Below are positions 1-7,312 of a stretch of DNA of 64,000 nucleotides, in pieces. Within the stretch, counting starts at the first letter, position 1, and each line of letters begins with the position of its first letter. Origin of the DNA: an uncultured Armatimonadota bacterium (GTDB taxonomy: Bacteria > Armatimonadota > Fimbriimonadia > Fimbriimonadales > Fimbriimonadaceae); NCBI GenBank assembly GCA_903927025.1, contig CAIYLG010000034.1:1-64000 (forward strand), read 5' to 3'. The translations under genes and the position numbers were made by a program. The notes beneath the pieces are model-generated. The model ran no database searches and was not told the DNA's origin. It worked only from the letters and a program-made list of their open reading frames with translations.

Positions 1-157
1 GGGCACAGGGCGGGGGTGGCGGTTGTTGCTGCTGCCGACGGAGTCGGCAATCCGCTCTTTCGAGCAGTTGAAAAGGACAACCGATTCCCTTGTATGCAAC
101 CGCTGAGATTTTAATGGAGCCAGGGGCGCGGTTTAGGTTCGCCACCCCCACCCTGAG

Positions 158-189
158 CCCTCCACCCGCCACATTATGGCGGTGGAGGG
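158..189. repeat. Imperfect hairpin in the left-edge intergenic region
   Basis: Positions 158-189 form an inverted repeat (CCCTCCACC...GGTGGAGGG arms around CCGCCA/TGGCGG, with one bulged C). The core resembles the CCCGCCA-CGTT-TGGCGGG hairpin in the tandem array at 57.5-58.2 kb and a diverged copy at 49.69 kb, so it is probably a member of the same dispersed intergenic family. I see no supported gene in bases 1-263. The short forward reading frames there run antisense into the GH43 gene and have no recognisable domain. Confidence 0.45.
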
Positions 190-263
190 AACCTATTCGC
201 GGCGTTATTGCTTGGAGGCATTCATTGGTCGGTGCCGATGCGAAATTTGCACTACTGAACAGG

Positions 264-1316
264 CTAATGCGCCGCGACAGGCTCCGGGATCGTGGGCCAG
301 CCTTCTTGGTCCCAGTGGATTGGGTCGATTCGGAGCATGGGGGCGCCGTTCTGCTGGGCGTCGTAGGAGTGGTAGATCAGCAGGTCTTTATGACCGTCCC
401 GCATCACCGAGTTTCCTCCGGGGCCATGCCATCGTCCACGGGTTGCCAACACAGGTGTCCCTCCCCCGTCGTTCATCGACTTGCCTTCTCTATCCAGGTA
501 AGGGCCCGTTATTGAGGTAGCCCTTCCCACTCGGATGTTGTAGGTGCTGTTCACACCCCTGCAGCAGAAGTCGAAGGAAGCGAACAGATAGAAGAACTTG
601 CCATGCCGATAGATGAAGGGTGCCTCGATGGCTCCGGGGCGCTCTCGGTTCGCAATTGCGATTGGCTGGTCGGTCGGATGAATCGGTTTCCCGGTCTTGG
701 CGTCCAACTCCACCAGTTTGAGCCCGCTCCAGAAGCTGCCAAGCGACATCCACGGTTTGCCTTGTGCATCGAAGGCGATGTTTGGGTCAATCGCGTTGAA
801 ATTGTCGGTGAGATGGGACTCAAATACAGGACCTTCATCGATCCAATGGTAGTTCGGACTGTTTGGGTCGAGAGTCGCGTTGGTGGCAAGGCCGATGGCG
901 CTGCGGTTCTTCCCGAAGGTGGAGACAGCATAGTACAAGTGCCACCGATGGTTGAAATAGGAGATATCGGGTGCCCAATAGAAGTCTCTTGAGCCTGGAA
1001 TCGTGGTGGCTGACCAAGAAACCGGCTTTGAAAAAACTTTGATCGGCATGCTCCACCGCTTGGTGTCATCCGAAATCCGCATGGAGATTCCGGGCCCGGT
1101 GCAGAACATGTAGTAGTGATGTCCTTCCTTTGCCATGGACGGATCGTGGGATCGCACTCCGTTCCCATCCAACATGTCGTAGAGAGGGGCTGTCTTCGTC
1201 AATTCCTGCATCGGTTCACCGGAGTCGCAACCACACCCGTTGGTCGGTGACGGGACGCGAACCCCCAGAAGAGCCAGCCAAAGGCCCGTCAAAACCATCG
1301 TCGCTACGCTGCGCAT
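264..1316 (-). CDS. GH43 family glycoside hydrolase (arabinanase-like), secreted
   Basis: A 350-residue protein of the five-bladed beta-propeller GH43 type, probably cutting arabinan or arabinose-containing hemicellulose outside the cytoplasm. The N-terminus is hydrophobic (residues 5-20), consistent with a signal peptide; CGCDSG follows at about residue 28 and leaves a lipoprotein possible. The three GH43 acidic residues are visible in context: Asp58 in SHDPSMAKEG, the transition-state Asp in AIDPNIAFD and the acid Glu in IEAPFIYRHG. WAPDISYFN is also typical of the family. Length matches single-domain arabinan endo-1,5-alpha-L-arabinosidases. Family assignment is firm; substrate is inferred. 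It is transcribed towards the left edge and diverges from the DUF1579-type gene. Confidence 0.85.
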   Translation of the reverse strand: MRSVATMVLTGLWLALLGVRVPSPTNGCGCDSGEPMQELTKTAPLYDMLDGNGVRSHDPSMAKEGHHYYMFCTGPGISMRISDDTKRWSMPIKVFSKPVSWSATTIPGSRDFYWAPDISYFNHRWHLYYAVSTFGKNRSAIGLATNATLDPNSPNYHWIDEGPVFESHLTDNFNAIDPNIAFDAQGKPWMSLGSFWSGLKLVELDAKTGKPIHPTDQPIAIANRERPGAIEAPFIYRHGKFFYLFASFDFCCRGVNSTYNIRVGRATSITGPYLDREGKSMNDGGGTPVLATRGRWHGPGGNSVMRDGHKDLLIYHSYDAQQNGAPMLRIDPIHWDQEGWPTIPEPVAAH

Positions 1317-1585
1317 TGATGGTTATTCTACAACGGGAATGATAAGGCGAAACTTGGAATATTGTATGACTGGCCGGGTCCGCAGACGGTTACGCCCAGT
1401 TAAAATGCTAACAACGGTAGGCCTCGCTTTGCGAATCCAACTCTTCGCTGTATCAAGGAATCCCTTATGGATATCCGGAAGATAGCTCGGGCGAATTCGG
1501 TCTGAGTTGCTCATGGATCCGTTAAAGTCTGGACGCGAATTTCCGAGTGTGGTAGGTTGATCTCAACTGCAATCGAGGTTCGTGT

Positions 1586-2107
1586 ATGAAATTCCCTATC
1601 GCATCCATTCTCGTTTTCGCTGCCGCTGCGTCATTTGCTCAGCAGGGGCATGGCAACCAGGCGCCTGAGGCCATGAAGGGCCTTAGCTTTCTGGTCGGCA
1701 ACTGGGCTGGCAAGCAAAACTTCAATAACCCTGGCTCTCCGCTGATCGCGGATATCACGATCAAGGCCCATGCGTTTGCCGCTGGCCGATTCATTGAAGA
1801 AGAGCTGCACACGACGCTCCCGGGTGCTAAACCCACTGAGGTTCACCACTTCATCAGCTTTGATCCCAAAACCAACGAGTATCACGCCTGGTGGTTCAAT
1901 GACACGTCGAACACACCTTCTGAGCTGACGGGGACTCTCACGGGAAATGAGCTGGTGCTTCTGTCTCATCCCACCAATCCTAAGGCTCCGGTGATGCGGG
2001 CGACCTACGATAAGGTTTCCGACTCAGCGATGAACTACAAGCTTGAGATGAAGATGGGGGATAGCTGGCAAGAGCTGTTCCACAACTCTTATCAGAAGAA
2101 AGGCTGA
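1586..2107 (+). CDS. Secreted DUF1579-like protein
   Basis: A 173-residue protein with a clear Sec signal peptide (charged start, hydrophobic core, AASFAQ cleavage region near residue 19). The mature part begins LSFLVGNWAGKQNF and continues with a beta-rich pattern (HHFISFDPKTNEYHAWWFND, then GTLTGNELVL), the lipocalin-like arrangement of DUF1579-type proteins, whose function is unknown. A GAGG motif lies about 8 bases before the ATG. A strong bidirectional terminator follows immediately. The family call rests on recognised pattern rather than alignment. Confidence 0.7.
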   Translation: MKFPIASILVFAAAASFAQQGHGNQAPEAMKGLSFLVGNWAGKQNFNNPGSPLIADITIKAHAFAAGRFIEEELHTTLPGAKPTEVHHFISFDPKTNEYHAWWFNDTSNTPSELTGTLTGNELVLLSHPTNPKAPVMRATYDKVSDSAMNYKLEMKMGDSWQELFHNSYQKKG

Positions 2108-2111
2108 ACGC

Positions 2112-2149
2112 AAAAAGGGCCGAGGGAATTATTCCTCGGCCCTTTTTTT
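2112..2149. terminator. Bidirectional intrinsic terminator
   Basis: GGGCCGAGG (2117-2125) pairs perfectly with CCTCGGCCC (2134-2142) around an 8-base loop. The stem is flanked by five A on the left and seven T on the right, so it can stop transcription from both convergent genes (the DUF1579-like gene and ahcY). Confidence 0.9.
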
Positions 2150-2159
2150 GCGCCCGACC

Positions 2160-3575
2160 TTAGTATCGGTAGGATTCAGCCTTGTACGGGCCCTCGACGT
2201 CTACGCCGATGTAGCTCGCCTGATCCTCTCGGAGGACGCTGAGCTTGGCATTTAGCTTTTTGAGCTGAAGCCTTGCCACCTTCTCATCGAGAATTTTTGG
2301 CAGGACGTAGACGCCTGGGGCGTACTCGCCCTTCTTGGCCCATAGCTCGATCTGAGCCATGACCTGATTGGCGAAGCTGCTGCTCATCACGTAGGAAGGG
2401 TGACCAGTTCCGCACCCGAGGTTGACCAATCGACCCTTCGCAAGAAGAATGATCCGCTTGCCGTCCGGGAAGATCACATGGTCAACCTGGGGCTTGATTT
2501 CATCCCACTCGTAGCCTGCAAGGGAGGCCACGTCGATTTCGCTGTCAAAGTGACCGATGTTGCACACGATGGCCTGGTCCTTCATCTGGGTAAGGATTTC
2601 GTGAGTGATCACGTGGTAGTTGCCGGTGCAAGTGACGAAGATGTCTGCCTGGCTGGCAGCATCCTCCAGCGTGACAACTCGATACCCTTCCATCGCCGCC
2701 TGGAGGGCGCAAATCGGGTCCACTTCGGTCACCCAAACCTGGGCGCTAAGTGCTCTAAGCGCCTGCGCGCTGCCCTTGCCCACGTCGCCGTAGCCGCATA
2801 CAACCGCGACTTTGCCTGCGATCATCACGTCGGTGGCGCGCTTGATGGCATCGACCAGGCTCTCCCGGCAACCGTAGAGGTTGTCGAACTTCGACTTGGT
2901 CACGCTGTCATTCACGTTAAAGGCAGGGAAGGGGAGCTTGCCATCCTTCTGAAGCTGATAGAGGCGGTGGACGCCGGTCGTCGTCTCTTCGCTGACGCCA
3001 AGGATGTTCTTCTTGATCGTCGAGTAGTAGGTTGGATGGGTGGCCAGCTTCTTTTTGATCGTGCCAAACAGCGCATGCTCTTCCTCGTTGGTTGGGTTTG
3101 CGATGACGCTGGGGTCTGTCTCTGCCTGACTTCCAAGGAGGACTAGGAGCGTCGCGTCGCCGCCGTCATCGAGGATGAGGTTTGGCGTGCCGCCATCACT
3201 CCAGTCAAAAATTCGGTGGGTGAAATCCCAATACTCTTCTAGGCTTTCGCCCTTGAAGGCGAAAACGGGAGTTCCGCCATCTGCAATCGCGGCAGCAGCG
3301 TGATCTTGGGTGCTGAAGATATTGCAGCTCGCCCATCGCACGTCTGCCCCGAGTTCTCGAAGGGTCTCGATGAGAACGGCGGTTTGGATCGTCATGTGGA
3401 GAGATCCGGCGATGCGAGCACCCTTCAGCGGCTTGCTTGCGGAGAACTCTTCTCGGATGGCCATGAGGCCCGGCATTTCGGTTTCGGCGATTCGGATCTC
3501 TTTGCGACCCCAGTCGGCGAGGCTGAGATCGGCTACGTAAAAGTCTGTTTTGATTGGATTTTCGACGGTGTTCAT
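2160..3575 (-). CDS. ahcY: S-adenosylhomocysteinase (adenosylhomocysteine hydrolase)
   Basis: A 471-residue cytoplasmic enzyme that reversibly splits S-adenosylhomocysteine to adenosine and homocysteine in the methyl cycle. The length fits the bacterial family. Hallmarks are [19 protein letters not shown] (substrate and hinge region), the NAD-binding [14 protein letters not shown] Rossmann loop in the middle, [22 protein letters not shown], and the C-terminal [10 protein letters not shown], which contributes to the NAD site of the neighbouring subunit. GCGGAAG lies about 8 bases before the ATG and acts as ribosome site. The mRNA leader contains an SAH riboswitch, so expression is probably raised when SAH accumulates. 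Confidence 0.97.
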   Translation of the reverse strand: MNTVENPIKTDFYVADLSLADWGRKEIRIAETEMPGLMAIREEFSASKPLKGARIAGSLHMTIQTAVLIETLRELGADVRWASCNIFSTQDHAAAAIADGGTPVFAFKGESLEEYWDFTHRIFDWSDGGTPNLILDDGGDATLLVLLGSQAETDPSVIANPTNEEEHALFGTIKKKLATHPTYYSTIKKNILGVSEETTTGVHRLYQLQKDGKLPFPAFNVNDSVTKSKFDNLYGCRESLVDAIKRATDVMIAGKVAVVCGYGDVGKGSAQALRALSAQVWVTEVDPICALQAAMEGYRVVTLEDAASQADIFVTCTGNYHVITHEILTQMKDQAIVCNIGHFDSEIDVASLAGYEWDEIKPQVDHVIFPDGKRIILLAKGRLVNLGCGTGHPSYVMSSSFANQVMAQIELWAKKGEYAPGVYVLPKILDEKVARLQLKKLNAKLSVLREDQASYIGVDVEGPYKAESYRY

Positions 3576-3601
3576 AGTTTTCTTCCGCTCGTCTCAAACG
3601 C

Positions 3602-3642
3602 AAAAAAGCGCTCGCGAGCCCTAAAAATCTGCTCACGAGCGC
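3602..3642 (-). terminator. Riboswitch-controlled terminator in the ahcY leader
   Basis: On the reverse strand GCGCTCGTGAGC (3642-3631) pairs with GCTCGCGAGCGC (3619-3608) over 12 positions (one U-G wobble), followed directly by six U (3607-3602). The left arm overlaps the 3' end of the SAH aptamer. Ligand-stabilised aptamer and terminator should therefore exclude each other, giving an ON switch for ahcY. Confidence 0.85.
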
Positions 3643-3710
3643 CGTTGAATCTGCACAGAGTGCAGGGTGTCGAGCCTGGTCCCTCTTTCAGGATCGCAGC
3701 GCCCCTCGAC
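3632..3710 (-). promoter_or_regulatory. SAH riboswitch aptamer upstream of ahcY
   Basis: Read on the reverse strand, the leader contains in order the conserved SAH-riboswitch pieces: GTCGAGGGGCGCTGCGATCC at the 5' end, then ACCAGGCTCGAC, a small GTGCA hairpin, and finally AACGGCGCTCGTGAGC. The 5' GTCGAG pairs with CTCGAC, and GGCGC near the 5' end can pair with GCGCTC at the 3' end, as in the known pseudoknotted fold. Its position directly before ahcY is the canonical genetic context. A -10-like TAAAAT on the reverse strand (3722-3717) would start transcription just before the aptamer. Confidence 0.9.
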
Positions 3711-3748
3711 AATTCCATTTTACTCTACGCGGACTTTTGTGTCCGTGT

Positions 3749-4738
3749 ATGCTCCTTTTTCGGATGTTGCTGCCTCCTCCCGTTATTATTCGGTCTGAAT
3801 TCATCTTCGATGTTCTGCCCACGCGTGCCTGCCACGCGGCAACCATTTCGGAGACGAAGTCGGGTGCACTGGTTGCCGCCTGGTTCGGTGGCACCGCTGA
3901 AAGCAAGCCAGATGTCGGTATTTGGTTTTCAAGGCTGGAGGGTGGACAGTGGAGGAAGCCGCGCGAGGTGGCAAATGGCAATCCGGACGGTGTGAAGCGA
4001 TTTGCCTGCTATAACCCCGTCCTCTTTCAGCCCAAGAAAGGTCCATTGATGCTCTTCTATAAGGTGGGAACGGGTCCGCAAACGTGGTGGGGGATGATGA
4101 AGACATCTGTGGACGACGGAGACCACTGGTCGAACCCGACTCGGTTGCCAAGCGGTTACTTTGGCCCGATCAAGAATCATCCTCTGGAACTCCCTGGGGG
4201 CCAAATCCTTTGCCCTTCGAGTTCCGAGGACCACGGTTGGCGGGTTCATTTCGAATCAACGACCGACCTTGGAAATACGTGGACGACGTCCGGCACCTTA
4301 AACGATCCGATGAAGATTGGAGCTATTCAGCCAAGCATCCTGCGAATAGGGGCCTTTGGCCTGCGTGCGATTGGCAGAACTCAGCAAGGCGCTATTTTTG
4401 CCATCGACTCCAAGGATCTCGGAGATACGTGGGGTGCGATGCGTCTGCTGGATCTTCCGAACCCAAACGCTGGCACCGACGCTATCGGGCTAAAAGATGG
4501 TCGGTACCTTTTGGTATTTAACGATTCCACCACCCACAGGACGCCTCTGGCCGTCGCCATTTCGGCGGATGGAGAGCACTGGGACCGGCAGCTCACCCTT
4601 GAGAATGCAAAGGGAGAGTTCTCCTATCCAACGGTCATTCAGACTGCGGACGGACTTGTCCACGTGGTTTACACCTGGCAACGGACTCATATTCGCCACG
4701 TGGTGTTAGATGTACATCAGTCTCAATCTGTGAATTGA
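3749..4738 (+). CDS. BNR/Asp-box sialidase-like beta-propeller protein
   Basis: About 329 residues of sialidase-fold (BNR_2-like) repeats. The visible elements are FACYNPVLFQ, MKTSVDDGDHWSNP, ESTTDLGNTWTTSG, FAIDSKDLGDTWGAM and VAISADGEHWD, i.e. repeated S-x-D-x-G-x-T-W Asp boxes. NHPLELPGGQILCPSS and GAIQPSIL are typical of bacterial and plant proteins of this subfamily. No convincing signal peptide is present. The ATG at 3749 was chosen; an in-frame TTG lies at 3737 and another ATG at 3764, and none has a good ribosome site. It could be a true exo-sialidase or another propeller hydrolase. It diverges from ahcY, and its 5' region overlaps the ahcY promoter. Confidence 0.7.
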   Translation: MLLFRMLLPPPVIIRSEFIFDVLPTRACHAATISETKSGALVAAWFGGTAESKPDVGIWFSRLEGGQWRKPREVANGNPDGVKRFACYNPVLFQPKKGPLMLFYKVGTGPQTWWGMMKTSVDDGDHWSNPTRLPSGYFGPIKNHPLELPGGQILCPSSSEDHGWRVHFESTTDLGNTWTTSGTLNDPMKIGAIQPSILRIGAFGLRAIGRTQQGAIFAIDSKDLGDTWGAMRLLDLPNPNAGTDAIGLKDGRYLLVFNDSTTHRTPLAVAISADGEHWDRQLTLENAKGEFSYPTVIQTADGLVHVVYTWQRTHIRHVVLDVHQSQSVN

Positions 4739-4812
4739 TATTGGCGTGCGATTGCACCGTGAGGCGATTTGGCCCGCAAATACACTAGTTAGGTTAAAGT
4801 TTTATTCATAAT

Positions 4813-4902
4813 GGTCCGTTTCGGTCCGTGTGGAGGCGCTAAAACGGTTTGAAAAACCTTGCCCGGTCCGGTTTGGCATTTCGCACCGGACCATGTTATA
4901 AT
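4813..4902 (+). promoter_or_regulatory. Sigma-70-like promoter with GGTCCG operator repeats
   Basis: TTGGCA (4873-4878) and TATAAT (4897-4902) are separated by 18 bases, a near-consensus housekeeping promoter ahead of the hybrid regulator. A perfect 8-base inverted repeat, GGTCCGGT (4865-4872) and ACCGGACC (4885-4892), brackets the -35 element and lies within the spacer. Two further GGTCCGT half-sites in direct orientation occur at 4813-4819 and 4823-4829. The layout suggests that the downstream regulator represses its own operon. That is inference from position. Confidence 0.75.
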
Positions 4903-4955
4903 TCGCGCCTACCCTCTTAACGGTCTCTTTATCCGTTTAGGGACTTTTGTTTGTT

Positions 4956-6110
4956 ATGCCAGACGCATCGCCACTCGTGATTTCAGTTGTCGAGGATCTC
5001 CACGCACGGATTCGCAGTGGAGCGCTCCCCGCTGGCAAGGGTCTCCCTTCTGAGCGAAGACTCGTTGAGGAGCTACAGGTCAGCAGAGGCGTTGTCCGAG
5101 CCGCCATCCGAAAGCTCGAGGAGCTTGGGGTTCTGTCTTGCCAGCCAAATTGTCGGCCGGTTGTTCGAGCCTTTGATATCGCTGCCTCGCACCAGACGGC
5201 GTCGAGTCTCAAGCACCTGGCTATTTGGATTTGGCCAAATCCGGGCGATTATAGTGCGAGTTCCATTCTTAAGGGCATCCAATCGACAGAAATTCCATCG
5301 GATGTGCGGCTTGTTGTTGCGAGCGTGCCTTACGCCTATAACTGGGAGGCGTGCCTCGAAGCGGAACGGGCCTTCCTCAAGTCTGTTGCCCAAGACAGCC
5401 ACACATGCGGATTGATCCTCTACTACCTAGGCGGCCAGCGCAATCGCGCCGCACTCGAGGAGATTCGCCTGAAAGGCATTCCAATGGTCTTTGTAGACCG
5501 ATTGCCGCCGGCTCCGTTTGATGCGGACCACGTTGGCTCTGACAGTGAAGAGGCAGCTCGCACCGGTGTGCAGCACCTCATCAACCTTGGGCATGAAAGA
5601 ATTGCCCTTATCTCAAACCAGGATGAAGTGTCCACCGTGTTCGGCCGCGAAGCCGGATATAGACGCGCCCTGCGAGACTCAAGAATTCCCCTTCGCTCCG
5701 AGCTTGTCCTTCGTGATACGATTGGCGAGCCGGACGGGGTGGATATGGCGGTTGAGGAGCTATTGGCCCTCGATTCGCCTCCAACAGCGATTGTGGGGAT
5801 TAATGACCACATCGCCCTTCAGGTCTACGAGTCGTTACAGTCGCGGGGAGTATCGGTACCACGCGACATGTCGGTTCTGGGATTTGATGGATTGCTTCGT
5901 TGGGTGCCTGGCGGAGGTTATCTCACAACCTCCTGCCAAGATTTCGAACGTATTGGTCAAATGGCCACCGAAATCATTCTAGAGCGGTCAAAGGAGACTT
6001 CTCCATTTGCGTTCCGGCACATCTTCCTACACGCGCCACTAAAGATTTGCGGTTCCACCGATGCGCCGCAATCCCCGATGTCTGTCCAGTGCAATTGCAG
6101 CGCAGATTAA
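4956..6110 (+). CDS. GntR/LacI hybrid transcriptional regulator
   Basis: About 384 residues. Residues 1-70 form a GntR-type winged helix (ISVVEDLHARIRSGALPAGK, LPSERRLVEELQVSRGVVRA, LEELGVLSCQP). From about residue 90 on there is a periplasmic-binding-protein-like effector domain of the LacI/GalR class (AARTGVQHLINLGHERIALI, FGREAGYRRALRD, PTAIVGINDHIALQVYESLQ, VSVPRDMSVLGFDG). This architecture is that of AraR-type sugar-responsive repressors. The ATG at 4956 is preferred over an in-frame TTG at 4947. It is the first gene of an operon, only 4 bases from the prepilin-like gene, and inverted GGTCCGGT repeats overlap its promoter, which suggests autoregulation. The ligand is unknown. Confidence 0.88.
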   Translation: MPDASPLVISVVEDLHARIRSGALPAGKGLPSERRLVEELQVSRGVVRAAIRKLEELGVLSCQPNCRPVVRAFDIAASHQTASSLKHLAIWIWPNPGDYSASSILKGIQSTEIPSDVRLVVASVPYAYNWEACLEAERAFLKSVAQDSHTCGLILYYLGGQRNRAALEEIRLKGIPMVFVDRLPPAPFDADHVGSDSEEAARTGVQHLINLGHERIALISNQDEVSTVFGREAGYRRALRDSRIPLRSELVLRDTIGEPDGVDMAVEELLALDSPPTAIVGINDHIALQVYESLQSRGVSVPRDMSVLGFDGLLRWVPGGGYLTTSCQDFERIGQMATEIILERSKETSPFAFRHIFLHAPLKICGSTDAPQSPMSVQCNCSAD

Positions 6111-6114
6111 ACTT

Positions 6115-7044
6115 ATGAAACATTCCAAGCGAATGGGCTTTACGCTCATTGAACTTCTTGTCGTTATCGCTATCATTGCGATCCTCGCCGCCATCCTATT
6201 CCCAGTTTTTGCTCAGGCAAAGAGAGCTGCAAAGGGTTCCGTTGCCATCAGCGATGCAAAGCAGATGGCTCTCGGTCAGCTGATGTACACCAACGACTAC
6301 GACGATAACTTTTCGCCTGTAGTCGCGTACGACAGCAACTGGCACGTCCTTCCTTTCAGCTACCTCCAGCAGCCATACATGAAGTCATGGGGCGTTCTTT
6401 TGGATCCAACCGGTCCAAATCCGACCGACACCAACGGCAACGATGAGAACGGCGGAACCGCCCTTTCCATCTATGGCCTTTGGGGTATGCCTCCAGAGCA
6501 GACCGCTACCAACGGTAGCTTCAGCAACTATACGTTTGGAACCTCCCCTCAGGGCGCAGCCATGACGGGCAACCAGACTTGGCAGTACGATGGCATCGGC
6601 GGTGTTGTAAACACCTCTAATGGCATCATCTGGTCTGCTTATGGTTACAACGCGGGAGGCACTCCTTCCCTCGCAACCACTGCAGTTGCCAACCCATCGG
6701 ACGAAGTCATGATCGCTCAGTCCGCAACGTGGGACTTCATGTGGCAGCAGGACAACGCAGACAGCTTCGACCTCTATTGGGGCTCCTGCACGTTCAACTC
6801 CTATGGATGCGCTCTCGTAACGACCGCTCCGGTTGCTAGAATGCGCGACACCGATGGACCAACCGTCGGCTTTGCTCCATGGCCAGGCAACGCGCCTACC
6901 CAGGAACCGAAGGGTCTCACTGCATGGGCTGGTGTTGACGGTCACGTCAAGTCCACTCCTTGGAGACAGTTGATGGGAACAACCGTGCCGATCAACAACG
7001 GCGCCGGAAAGGCCATCAAGGCATTCTGGCCAAAGGGCTCCTAA
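6115..7044 (+). CDS. Type IV prepilin-like protein (pseudopilin, DUF1559-type architecture)
   Basis: A 309-residue protein with a class III leader: MKHSKRMG followed by FTLIELLVVIAIIAILAAIL. Prepilin peptidase would cut after Gly8 and leave Phe1 and Glu5. Residues after the helix (FAQAKRAAKG, ISDAKQMALGQLMYTNDYDD) and the C-terminal AGVDGHVKS resemble the large pseudopilin-like family expanded in Planctomycetes and Armatimonadota. The globular part is rich in Tyr, Trp, Asn and Gly and contains a few Cys. The ATG at 6115 was chosen because it directly precedes the leader. No ribosome site is evident, so translation may be coupled to the regulator stop 4 bases upstream. It sits between a regulator and a lipoprotein/halogenase set. 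Confidence 0.9.
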   Translation: MKHSKRMGFTLIELLVVIAIIAILAAILFPVFAQAKRAAKGSVAISDAKQMALGQLMYTNDYDDNFSPVVAYDSNWHVLPFSYLQQPYMKSWGVLLDPTGPNPTDTNGNDENGGTALSIYGLWGMPPEQTATNGSFSNYTFGTSPQGAAMTGNQTWQYDGIGGVVNTSNGIIWSAYGYNAGGTPSLATTAVANPSDEVMIAQSATWDFMWQQDNADSFDLYWGSCTFNSYGCALVTTAPVARMRDTDGPTVGFAPWPGNAPTQEPKGLTAWAGVDGHVKSTPWRQLMGTTVPINNGAGKAIKAFWPKGS

Positions 7045-7046
7045 CA

Positions 7047-7256
7047 ATGAAGCGTGTCCTTCTAGCAGTCGCCGCCGCCAGCCTTTTGGTTGGATGCGGC
7101 TCCGGCGGCGGTTCGCAGCCTGACGAGAAGAAGATGCACTCGTTGTTAGGTGGTCCTCCCAGCCTCGAAGGGATGGCCAAGAAGCCGAAGGGAGCCAAAC
7201 AGCAGCAGGGAACAAATGCTCAACAGCCCCCAGCTAGTCCAACTTCAGGACAGTAG
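7047..7256 (+). CDS. Small lipoprotein
   Basis: A 69-residue protein with a lipoprotein signal peptide: MKRVLLAVAAASLLVGC has a lipobox LVGC with Cys17 as predicted lipidation site. The mature part is only about 52 residues, Gly/Ser-rich then Lys- and Gln/Pro-rich (KKPKGAKQQQG, QQPPASPTSG), so probably disordered. It starts 2 bases after the prepilin-like stop, so co-translation is likely. Function is unknown. Its place directly after a pseudopilin suggests a partner at the envelope. Confidence 0.75.
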   Translation: MKRVLLAVAAASLLVGCGSGGGSQPDEKKMHSLLGGPPSLEGMAKKPKGAKQQQGTNAQQPPASPTSGQ

Positions 7257-7264
7257 CGAAACTT

Positions 7265-7293
7265 CCAATGGCCCGCTTTATGCGGGCCATTGG
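7265..7293 (+). other. Intra-operon hairpin without T-tract
   Basis: CCAATGGCCCGC (7265-7276) and GCGGGCCATTGG (7282-7293) form a perfect 12-base-pair stem with the loop TTTAT, between the lipoprotein and the first halogenase-like gene. It is followed by CAATAATAAGG, not by T residues, so it is more likely an RNA processing or stabilising element, or a weak attenuator, than a full terminator. Confidence 0.7.
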
Positions 7294-7312
7294 CAATAAT
7301 AAGGAACGAGAA

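Noticed and set aside
1323-1514. 63-codon reverse frame upstream of the first GH43
   Set aside because: No ribosome site, domain or signal peptide; the region is more likely the promoter space between divergent genes.
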